Positions 1 to 10,500 of a stretch of 32,189 nucleotides of DNA are shown here, piece after piece (position 1 is the stretch's first letter; every line of letters starts with the position of its first letter). The DNA comes from Auxenochlorella pyrenoidosa (lineage: Eukaryota > Chlorophyta > Trebouxiophyceae > Chlorellales > Chlorellaceae). The notes beneath the pieces were generated by a model, which worked only from the letters and a program-made list of their open reading frames with translations, had not been told where the DNA came from and ran no database searches. Made by a program: the position numbers and the translations under genes. Location of the stretch: assembly GCA_001430745.1 (NCBI GenBank), contig KQ482040.1, positions 903,229-935,417 of the forward strand. The letters are read 5' to 3'.

Positions 1-50
1 ACACTTTGCAATGGCCTCATTGCAAGCCATGCTCCACTCCTGTCCTGCAG

Positions 51-1887
51 TGCTGTATCCGGCATTCTCGATCCCCGAGCCCCGCTTTATAAGAGAGGAG
101 GACGCCACTTGGTGGCGCGGGGCTTTAGGCGAACATGCCCCGGACAGTAAGCAAAGCACAAGCTGCATGCAATCACACAGCATACCGCGCCGCTGCTCCC
201 TGTTGTGGTCGGCTTATGATGAGGCGTTGCATGCACGCCTGGTATTGCATACTGCATGCATACGTAGCTGTGCTTCTCTGCCTGCCACCCAATATACCTT
301 GCAGGATACCATTTGCGTGGGGGCCGCGCCGTCTATGCGGATCAGCATGGGCAGAACCTCATTCTCAGGAATGTCCGCTTCAAGTGGGTGAAGCATCGGG
401 CACCATCTGATGGAATGCATGTCAGCGATGTCCGAGCTTGTTTTCACGTGGGTTGACAAGAGCAGAGGTGGTGCCAACCTTGAGTTTGGCAGCGGCAATC
501 CTTTCTGCCAACCTTCAAACCACCCACATGTCACGATGTGTGGTGCAGGAATGTGCCGCCCTCTGACGTGTGGGCTGACAATGCCTGCATGGTGTTTAAG
601 GTCTCCCATCGCGCCTTCGAATCATTGCCAGCAGGCGCGGTGCCACAGTGGGGGCGTGCTGTGCTGGCAAACAGCCCAGACTCCTGGTCCTTTCAGCACT
701 TCACTGACCGGGCAGTCAATGTTCTGATACAGTCAGAGGGTTGGCGGCAAGCCGGCACACACCTTGTTGGTGGCCGCACACCCGACTCCACACAAGTGAT
801 GGATATGTGGCAGGCACTTGCAGAGGCTGGGGGCAAGCAAGAGGTGCGCAGGATGCACTTCGTTGCGTGTCATGGAAGAGTGCTGTGGGGTTGATTTTGG
901 ATTTTGGCTGCTCCCGCTGGAAGATCTGTGTATTGCGCGCCTTGTACAGCCCTGCAAACACCGCCCACATAAACTTGCTCAAATGTCTATGCTGTTGCTT
1001 GTGCAGATCCACTTTGGCATGAGTGATTTCACAGCGGAAGAAATGGTCTTTACATGCCGTGGGCCGCTCACGCACCCGTTCATGGCGGCCCGCCTTGCCG
1101 AGCTCCTGCAACTGCCTGCGGCCCTGCCTTTGGAGCAGCGCAAAGTGGTGTTGTACTTCAGCCGGAACACTGACTCTCTAGGCAACCGTGGGGTCCGTAA
1201 GGTAGGAGTCAGGTGGGCAGTTCTCTTCAGTGCAGGACTGCACTGATTCACCTGCAGAGCTTGCAGTGTGGTTTCCTGGCCTGGCCACACATCCTGGCCT
1301 TGATCCATCGCTGCGCGCAGGTGCTTAATGAAGATGCCGTGCTCGAGGCCATTCGTGGCGTGCTGGCAGAGCGCAACCGTGGGGAGGAGCTGGTGGTGTT
1401 CAATGCGGTGAGTGGGCTGGCGGGAGTTTTGTTTATAATGCAACTCAGCTGTTGCCCATCAGCTCTCATGTGGCTTGTGATATAAACACCGCGCAGCAGT
1501 ACTCTCCGTTGCAATTTCCTTTCAAAATCTCATCTGGCTTGTCTGCAGACAAAGCTCCCAAAGCTAGCAGATGTCACTGCCCTGATGACTAATGTCTCGG
1601 CCATGGTGGGCCCGCACGGCGGCGCCCTGCACAACGCCTGGTGGGCGGCACCCCACACCCTGCTGCTGGAGCTCATGCCTACAACCTTTAAAAGCACCGT
1701 TTTCTGGGAGAACGGCAGCATTCGTGGCCAGATCTACTGGCTGCTGCGCGCGGAGGCAGATGCCAACCAGAACATCACGCCCGACCCTGCGCTGGTCGCC
1801 CGCATCCTGCGCGAACAGCTGGGCAAGAGGAGGGAGGCAGAGGAGCCGCAGCTACACAGCGAGTGGGCTATGTCTGAGCTTCTGTGA
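51..1887 (+). CDS. GT61 (DUF563) family glycosyltransferase, 5' part outside window
   Basis: Six exons fit one continuous frame: 51-146, 305-383, 549-843, 1007-1201, 1321-1407 and 1549-1887, giving 362 visible residues and a TGA stop. The first visible exon follows a TCCTGCAG acceptor, so the start and any signal anchor lie upstream of the window. GT61 enzymes are Golgi type II membrane transferases that add xylose, arabinose or GlcNAc to glycans. The hallmarks seen are WSFQHFTDR, then YFSRN followed by VLNEDAVLEAI, and the C-terminal nucleotide-sugar-site motif MVGPHGGALHNAWW. The protein ends in a charged helix. Exon 2 could instead run to 447, but only the donor at 384 keeps phase with exon 3. 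The family call is firm; donor sugar and acceptor cannot be read from sequence. A role in cell-wall or N-glycan decoration is inference. Confidence 0.85.
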
Positions 1888-2805
1888 ACTCCGTTGCTGT
1901 TTTCATGTGAGGTGGTAATTATCCTTAGGTCCTTAGGTCCGTTTGGGTCGACTTGAGACAAACAGAAGGCTTTTGAGAGAATGGTGGCTCTCAGCAGAAC
2001 GAGGTTGATGGAATTTGGCGGCAGGGGGAACTTGCAGCACATAATTCCGAGGCTCCTGGTCACATTTGTGCAGGCAGGACAAATGGCTAGCCTTTAAGCA
2101 GGACAGGGCGTTTATGCAAGGCTTCAGTCGCATATTTGCTGCAGAAAATGGACTGCAGAGGAGGAGTGCAGGCAAGCGGTACAGGGTGATGAGGGAAGGG
2201 TTTGACTTGCATGTTTGAGCTGCCGGGTGCAGGCGGCAAACTGCTGGGCGCGTCATGACTTGCATGGCACGGGTTGCGCCAGACGCAGCATGCGGCTTAC
2301 CTTAGAGGTGTGCGAGCTCAATGCAGCGTGGGTGCACAATGAGCAGCAGGTCTGCCCGGCAGGTCTGGCCAAGGCTACACAGGACACAACTGCCGGCTGC
2401 GCCGTGGCATGCACTGGAGCGTGGATGCCATGCTCCGGCAGCCTGAAGGCCTGCAGCCCCACATGCATACGATAAATGGATTGACTCCAGCAGAGGGCAG
2501 GGCCTCCACCCGTTAGGGTCCTGCGCCAATGGCCTCTGATGATGATCCCTGCGCTGCTGCGCACGCAGGCGGCGTGGGGCGGCATGGCAAGCAGGCAGGC
2601 TTGTTATTTGCGGGCCTTCCGCGATCGGGCTTTTCAATCAGCCACGCTTCCCGCTCTGGTCTGCGTACCGCTCTCCTGCCGACTCTGTACCTCGAAAACT
2701 TGAAATCGTGGGGAGCGATGAAGGGCTTCTGGCCGCCGGACTCGATCGGGTAGCCTTCCGCTCTGCCACAAGTTTTCTTTCGCACGCCGGAAGAACAAAC
2801 CCGGC
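1888..2805. other. Intergenic region between GT61 gene and CDCA7-type gene
   Basis: These 918 bases lie between the GT61 stop and the ATG of the next gene, both on the plus strand. The open frames here show no family motif and no phase-consistent exon chain. The interval should hold the GT61 3' UTR and the promoter and 5' UTR of the next gene. The only local repeat noticed is a tandem CCTTAGGT duplication at 1923-1938. No tRNA-like cloverleaf or transposon end was seen. Confidence 0.6.
1923..1938. repeat. Tandem 8-bp duplication CCTTAGGT x2
   Basis: The octamer CCTTAGGT occurs twice head to tail about 35 bases after the GT61 stop codon. It is probably in the 3' UTR. It may be replication slippage, and no function is evident. 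Confidence 0.6.
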
Positions 2806-4559
2806 ATGTCTGAGTCCCGAGCTGGGGTGCCTGCCGCCGCCGCCGCCACCGGCCTGCTGGCCGAGCTGCTGCCTGCCATCCCTCAAAGGCCTGAGGCATC
2901 CGCACACCATGTTGCAGCGGTAGCTGCAGCCTCGGCTGCCACGGTGCCACGTGAGTGTAAACAGCCACTATTGATGTGGAAGGCAGTGCATTGGACGAGC
3001 AGTGCGCCACAAGTGCCAGCTCCCTCTAGCACCGTGCTGTGTCGAGCACCACCACCAGCACTGACCGCGCTTGTCTCCCTGCTCACACCCGCAGGCCGGG
3101 TGTGGGGCCCGCGGCAGCGCGCTCCGCCTGCCAAGGTGGAGGAGTGGGTGCGCCGGGTGCAGCACAACCGCATGGGCGACAAGCTGCAGGCCCTGCGCAA
3201 AGAGCACAAGGATCTGGGGCTGCCGCTGTGAGTTGATATGGCCCGCGGACTGCTGGGCCGTTGCGACCCCTAAACGCTGACTAAACAGCTCGCCCTGGCC
3301 AGCGCAGCCCCTGCTGGCACCTTGGGCAGTTTTGCGCATGCCAGCATGTGGCAAGCCTGCAGCGCCTGTTGTGCTGCAGGGAGACGTACACGCTGGCCCA
3401 CGCGGCACTGCTCGGCACGTTCTGCCAGCCGTTTGACACCAGCAGCGAGGCGCGCGAGTACTGCAAAGACATCCACCGCGGCCTCGCGGGGTGCGCGTGC
3501 ACCACATGCCACTGGTGCAGGTGAGGATGGTAGCATGTGTGCTGGGCATGCCGATGCAGATGTATGTGCATGGGAACCGCCAGTGCATGGTGCTGCAGAG
3601 TGGAGTGTACGAGTTACGAGTGTTCTGTGCGCCGCATGTGACATTAAGTGTTCAAGCACGTGTCCGCTAATACTGACACCTGCCCCCCGGCAGGCAGAAA
3701 ACAACCTCCAAGAAGACCAAGTGCAGCAAGTGCCACGACAACCGGGACAACCGCTTTGGCGGCCCCAAGGCAGGCGTCATCTGCGGCTCGTGCCTGTGGG
3801 TGCGCTTTGGTGAGTCAGCCTGGGAGCACAAAAACCTCCTGCCTGGTGCCCCTAGCATGCATGTCTGAGGCCACAGCAAGAGGGACGTGCGAATGGCCCG
3901 CATGCTGCGGGCACCAGCACCCTGACACACATGGATTGTGACTCGGATTTTTGCTCGTTGTGTGCAGGCGAGAACGTCCACGAGGCGATTGCCGATCCCG
4001 ACTGGGAGTGCCCCGCTTGCCGCGAGATCTGCAACTGCTCAGGTGTGTCCTTACGGGAAACCTTGGTGCAGCATGTGGGGCAAATGCCAACGAGCCAAGC
4101 TGGGGTGTATCTGCGTTTTACCGCCTGCCCGCAACTGTTTCCCTTCCTGCTGATCCACCTTGCCTCCACAAACCCATGTGCAGCCAACAACTGTGTGCGC
4201 GGCAGCCATGGCTGGCTGCCCACACGGGAGCTCAACTCAGAGGCCAAGCGGCTGGGGTATGCATCGGTGCGGCATGCTGCATGCTGCTGTCCTGCTTTCT
4301 CACCTCAGCCATGAGCTTCTCTGCCTTGCCTTGCTTGCCTCGTAGCGAGCCATGCGAAGCACACCTAGTCCATTTCCGCGTCACGTTGTCTTTGGCACAC
4401 CTGCAGGTTTCGCACTACCTGGTGCTGTCCCAGCTCGACGAGTCGCTGTGGGCTGACATCAGAAACAACATCCAGAGCCTGCAGCCCATGATAGAGCAGG
4501 AGCGTCGGCGGCAGGTGGCAGCGGCAAAGCAGCACAAGGAAACATCGGGCAAGGAGTGA
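2806..4559 (+). CDS. CDCA7: CDCA7-type zf-4CXXC_R1 zinc-finger module (short isoform or separate gene)
   Basis: If the intron at 4556 is retained, a TGA lying inside its donor sequence ends the protein at about 284 aa. The finger shows four CxxC pairs and a trailing C-x-C-x4-C: CHWC (136-139), CSKC (150-153), CGSC (170-173), CPAC (193-196), then Cys200, 202 and 207. That is 11 cysteines, as in CDCA7. CHWCRQKT, the GVICGSC...RFGE stretch and WECPACREICNC match the family core. LPTRELNSEAKRLGYASVSHYL follows, as it does in vertebrate and plant members. CDCA7 proteins bind hemimethylated DNA through this finger and recruit the HELLS/DDM1 nucleosome remodeller, supporting maintenance of DNA methylation in the nucleus. 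ATG 2806 is the first in frame and opens an Ala-rich leader. Family assignment is strong; whether this is a separate product is uncertain. Confidence 0.7.
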
Positions 4560-7500
4560 GTGAATTGGAGTCAGTGGGGGCGAGCAGACCAGAACCATTA
4601 AGTTGTGGGCAGGCAGCGGTCATCATCTGAGCACGCATTGCAAAGGAGGTCATGGGCTGAGTATCGCTATGAAACGCCTGCCTTGCCTCTGCAGTGCGCA
4701 ACACCATATCCCGGCCATCTTGTTCTTGTTTGCAGGTCGCAGCTGAAGAGTGTAGTGAGGCCAATAATAGAGCGCAAGCTAGATGAGCTGCGGGCGGTCT
4801 CAGCACATGATGCGGATGTGGTGGACCGCAGAAACCGCCAGCTTCTGTCAGAGCTGGGCTTTGGGCGGCTGAATGCGCTGCTAGAGGATCTGCAGGGGGA
4901 GGAGGAGGGCTCCGCCTTGCCTAGAGGCAGCGCCGCAGGCGGCGCCGGCAGCCGTGGTGAGTTGTTGGCAGTTCTTCCAGCATTAGCCGTTCTTCCAGCA
5001 TGCCATGCTGGAACTAATTTGCTCTTCATTCCCCCTGCAGCAGGACGTGCATTGCTTTTACAAGTTGCGGGAGCAACTCCTGACTTGAGCCTGCGGGATA
5101 TGCACCTGCAGGTGGGCAAGGGATGCTTGGAAACGGCGATTTGCCAGGCTCAGCCGCAGCTGGTGCCTCTGGAGTGCCAACAGCCAGTTGGCGACAGGAG
5201 ATCTGGCACCCCAGCAGCCAAGGCAGCGCACCGCGCTTGCTGCGCCCACCTTGGCAGCGGCCTTCTGCCTGCACAGCTGGCAGGTCTGCAGCCGCAGACC
5301 CACGCAGCCAACACTCGCCCCGGGTGCATGCTCAGAGTTTGGAGGCTGCAGCTACGGCCGGGCTGCCAGAAGCTGCACGGGGCAGTTTTGTGAGCTCGGG
5401 CGCAGTCTCGCAGCTCGCACCTGCTGCGGGCGACTCAGCACTGGAGGCCGCCGCCTGCTCGGGGGCGGCGGCAGCAAGCGGCGCAGGCGAGGGCGAGGCT
5501 CTCCGCCGGCATCAGTTGGAGCGCCTGCTTGCACCTGTGGAGGGTGGCGAGTATCCTGAGGATGCTGATGCACCCACTGGTGAGCCAAGATGCACATGCT
5601 GGCTCCTTAGAAGTGTGAAGCTTATGCCAGGGGTGCATGAGCAGGTGCCAGCCTGCTGTCTTCATGTTTGATCGTCCCACGTCCCGGTGTTGCAGGGCAA
5701 GGCCTGGCCCCTCAACTGGCAGCTGGGCACCGCCCCACCCATGGCACAGCAGCAGGCCACAGGCAGGCAGCAGTGTCTGCGGGTCTGCGGCCGCCTTTGG
5801 CACCAAGGCAGCATCAGCATCAGCCTAGGCTCACCCCCCTTGCAGCTCAGGACGGGAAGCAGCAGGAGCAACTTGCAGCTGCAGACTCCGAACCGGCTGC
5901 GCTCCCTGCGGGCAGCACGCAGCAGGAGGGCATTGCCGGCCTGGAGTTTTTGCAGCAAGGGGTCCAGAGCCCAATGGGCATGGCAGCAGAGCCTTCCCAG
6001 CAGCTGGGCCTGTCACCCGGCAGGTCGGCAGATCGCAGTGGCGTGCAGCAGCAGGTTGCCTTAGAAGTGACAGCCGGGGAAGCAGGGGGCGGACGAGCAG
6101 GAGCGGAACAACAAGCAGTTGCTGCAGCGCTGCCTGCTCTCACTGCTGTGCCCGAAGGCAGTGTGGCTGTGGTTGCCCTGGCGGGCCCTGCCGCTGCCCA
6201 GGGTGGCGAGCGGCAGCGCCCATACTTCTCTGGCTGGGCCAGGGAGTGGGGTCAGCTGCTGCGCTGCGCCCAGGGGCTGGCCGAGGAAGCCTGGCAGGCT
6301 GACCCGCAGGACCTCAGCTTTCTGCCCAGCCCAGAGCTTGGCTGCCATGCCGAGGAGGTCTATGAGGAGACGGTGCGTGTCTGGGGCAGCAGTCACACAG
6401 CGCAGTGCATTTTATCCCACTTAGCCACTGCATTCCTTGCAAATGTTACCTACCTAGTGCATGATGAAAAAGTCTCCCCGATGTGCCCTGCGCGCAGCAT
6501 CATGCCACGCTGGAGGGGCTGAGGGACATTCTGAAGGGAGCCAACAGCTGCCTGACAGACACAGTCGCAGTCAGCGGGTAAGAGCACTTCAAAGTGGAAT
6601 TCTGTTTCCGGGCATGTAAGCACACAGTTTAACTGGGAGCGCAGGGGCCCCTCCAAAACAATGAGCTGCCGCATCACTGCTTGCATGCCCATCTTGCCAT
6701 CCAATTAAAAAAAAAGTTACTGACTTGTCTGCGCTGCTCTGGTCTCTGCAGGAGGGACGTCCCTGGTTGCAAGCTGATGCCCCTGGATTCCCTGACACCG
6801 TAAGCTGGGCAGCACGCTGGTCCTTCATGCATGGCCAGAGGAACTATCCCGCGTTGACGTGGCTGGACTCGAGGCTGTTTGCTGGTGCAGGATGCTGGGC
6901 CTGTACAACCTCCTGGCGCACACCCTGCCGCCAGCCGATGTGATGGCGCACGTGGTGCCGCGCATGCTGGGCCATGTGAGGATGAGGGCTGGGGCAGGGA
7001 CCAAGGATGCCGGTTGATACACACACAAGCAAGCGCTGGCTTAATGTTGTGCCCTTCTTGGCAGATCCGAAGCTTGTCAGTCAATTGATCAGTGTGCAAA
7101 ATTCAGCCTCGCCAGCCTGACAATGCACCGTCCACATGGCTTCTGCAGGATTGCTTTGTGGACTTCAAGCACAGCATTCCTCCGGCGCGCCTGAAGCTGA
7201 TGGAAGGGTGGCTCGAGCTGCTCAACACACTGAGCAGCCGTGCACTTCCAGTGGAGGATGTCATACGAAAAATCAGCAGCTCCGGCAAGTATCTTAAACA
7301 TCTGCTCGCCGCTGCTCCTGCGTAATCCTCGTGTCTCCATTTCTGCACCTGCAAGTTAGACAGCACAAGTGAGCGCACCTGTCCTTTTGGCCTGGAGCAG
7401 GCCCTCGGCAGGGCCGCACCTCCGCCTACCCAGAACTCTCTTTTCCCTTGGAAACTTCTTATCCCTTGTTCTGCAGTGACCACCTTGGTCTTTGAGGTGC

Positions 7501-10500
7501 ACCAGCTTTCAGAGCTGGCGAGGCAGGTGGAGGCAGCCTGCACCAGCACGGTGGCCTCGCCCCCGCTGGCCGACAGGATCATCGGCACCTACCGCTACGA
7601 CGCCGCAGAGCGGCGCAAGAGCATGGATGGCATTCGCGCCGACCTGGAAGCCCATTACCAGGTAGCCTTGCTGGGTGCGCGTCTCGCGTGTCTGCAGCAT
7701 CTCCAAGCCGACCTGCCCGGTAACCAAAGTGTACACCTGCCATCCCCGCATGAGGCAGCACTGTATCTCTTGCCTGTGTACATGCATGTGTTGAATACCG
7801 TGCATTGTCCAGTGGTCTGTTCTGGCAAACAGGAAACCCGCACACTTCTTAAACTGCCTGCCTGCTTTTTTGCCTGCTGCAGGTGCTCGTGAATTTGCTG
7901 CGCCTGTGCCTACAATACTGTGGCTTAGTAGCGAGCATGTTGCGGCACAAGGCAGCCTTGCTGCTGCCAAAGCCCCTGGCTTCGGAGCTGTTTCAGCACG
8001 GCAGCTCATTGCCCTTTGAAATCACGTGGCAGGCCCTAGGCCTGCTCTTCCAGGTGAGTTCTATTCATTTCATTGTCAAACTGTTGTTCACAGCCACCTC
8101 GTGCATGTGAGTTGTGGGCTGCCACTGCCCATTGCAGTCAATCTTACACAACAGCAACACATGTTGGGCATGCTCAATTGCTTTTCTGCCTACCTCGCCA
8201 CTTTTCAATTTTCCTGTCCAGGTGATCGTCTACTCCTCTGCCAGCCAGGAGGACCATGCTGTGCTCAGCCCCGAGGAGCTCAACAGGCTGCGGCACCAGC
8301 GGCAGGAGCTCTGCGAGGCAAGCAGGGTGGAGCAGCCACATTTGTTACCAACTTTCCTGTTTTCTGCATGGCTGTCAGTGTGCAGGAGCACATGCTGAAG
8401 ATGAACACATGTCGCCCCGAAATGTGTGGCCCAAATTAATTCTGCTCATGCCCTCCTCACGCAGACTGTTGAGGAGCTGCTGCCCGTCTTGGAGGGCATG
8501 CTGTCTGCCAGCCAGGCTCAGGCCGCTCTGCATGCATTGCCCGACCCAGGAAGTCGTGCATTTGCAACCATGACTCTCCAAGAGACGGTGGGTCTTGCAA
8601 ATGCCGCAGTGCCGCTTCTTTCTTCCATTGGTTTTGGCAGTTGGCTGTCTCTCTATGAACGCTTGCCCTTATGCAAAATGTGGGTGAGCACACATTCATG
8701 GTTGTGCAATGCTCTGCAGGTATCCACCCTGGCCGAAGCTTACAGGCTCATGCTGCAGTGCGACAAGCTCACCTGGCAGATGGTTGAGGAGCGCATCATG
8801 CAGCTGAACCCTTGTGAGACGCGTCAGCTCGAGTGCATTGCCTGAGAGAGCGTAAGCGGTCACGTCTCGTGCATGCTGTGCTGAAAGCTCCGCTTGCTGC
8901 AGTCATGCAACCTTCCTGCTTGCCACTGTTTGCAGCTTGCAAGTCGAGGGCCATCCACCCGGCACGCAGCCTTTTCTGGCAGACTTCGAGCTACAAGCTG
9001 CGCCGTGTGGCGGTGGCGCTCATGGCTCATTCACTGCAGGCAAGCGGCAGCGCCCGCGATTGCATTTGGAATTTGCATTGTTTGACTTTCAAACATGACA
9101 ATGTTGACATCCTTGGTCCACATACTGCTGGTGTCAAAACTAACATCATACACCTTGTTGCCATGTATGCCGCAAAATAATGTCCACTGCTGTTGCTGGC
9201 TTGATTTCTATAAGCGGGTTTCCAGTCTTTTTAATACGCCTATGCTTACAGGGTGCTGCGAGCGTGCGTGGAGCAAGTGGAGCCGTCCCTCTCAGCATGC
9301 CTGCTGGAGTACTCAAGCACTGGGTGCTTTCTCTGCTGGATAGCGGCACCAGCTTCAGCCAAGGTGCGGAGCATGGCATGCTGATGGGCCCGCATGCAAA
9401 GTCTGCACTTTCCTTGGTTTGTATGCGTCGTCAGAAAGACACGTCCCCCTGATTGCACAGACGCTGTTCCTCTTTGTCTGCAGCCGAGGAGCTTACCAAT
9501 GTGCTGGCACAGCATGAGCAGACCAAGCCTCTCTTTGCCAACCTGCGGTGGCAGGGCAAGGCAAGAATGCTTGCATGCACTGCTCTGTGGCTATCAATGT
9601 TAGTTGTCTTTGTAAGTGCTTCTCAACTTTTTTATTCCGCATATGAATCGACTGCCTGCCAGCCGTGGGTGTCCGAATTATTAATGACACCTGCCATCCG
9701 ACTTGCTTACAATTTCCCCTTCTGCAGCTTTCTGCGGATTCCACGGGAGAGGAGACTGCGAAGCTTCTCAGCGAGGTGTTTGGGCGACTGTGCTCCAACC
9801 CGCTGTGGCATGAGGCTTTGAGGTCGCTCCTGGAAGGCATTGATGAGGTGTGCTGCACCAAAATTGTGAACCTGGCAGCTTCCCTGACGCATGGGGCTTA
9901 TGGTACGTGGTACTTCAACAAGATTCAGTGGTGACATCGTTGTATGGCTTTTGCATCATCTCCCTGCCCTATCTGCAGGTTGTGGCGCGGCGACTCTCGG
10001 AGGACTTCACCAGCCGCGAGCAGGTGCCCTACACCGCCCGCCTAGCCCGCCTGCTTGGAGCTGTGCTGCTGGCAGCAGCCCCCGTCGTTCGGACGACACC
10101 GCCGCCCGGAGCGTGGCCAGGCGGCGGCAGCAGGGCGAGTGCGCTGTCGTCGCCGCGGCAGCTGGTGCAGCGCCTTGCACAGCTGGCTGTGGACAGCTGC
10201 CTGGACATGCATGCCGAGCTCAGGGAGCAGGCAGTGTGCACAGCCAGGTGTTTGGCAGCCAGCGCAGCGCCGAGCGACAGCGAGGCAGAGAGCAGGCGGA
10301 AAGGGGCGCTGCGCAGGCGCCTCAAGGTGGGTGCGCACTGGGCATGCTTTGATTGTGGCACTGCCGGGCACGCATCGACATCAAGGATGGGCCAGCATCT
10401 GCGACGCTGGCTTGGTGAATGTTCTGGGCTGTGCTTGAACGGGCGCACGCTCTTTGTTAGTGCGCTTGCAACTGGCCATGCAACTGTGCGAGTGCAACCC

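Noticed and set aside
448..548. Alternative donor GTGGGT at 448 for GT61 exon 2
   Set aside because: It would carry no bases, whereas exon 3 at 549 needs two carried bases. The donor at 384 restores the frame.
2534..2545. TGATGATGA as a possible C box of a C/D snoRNA in the spacer
   Set aside because: No matching D box with terminal stem was found at a suitable distance.
4605..5393. Independent start for the giant protein at 4605
   Set aside because: The codon at 4605 is GTG, not ATG, and lies in an intron. The residues before 4736 do not look coding.
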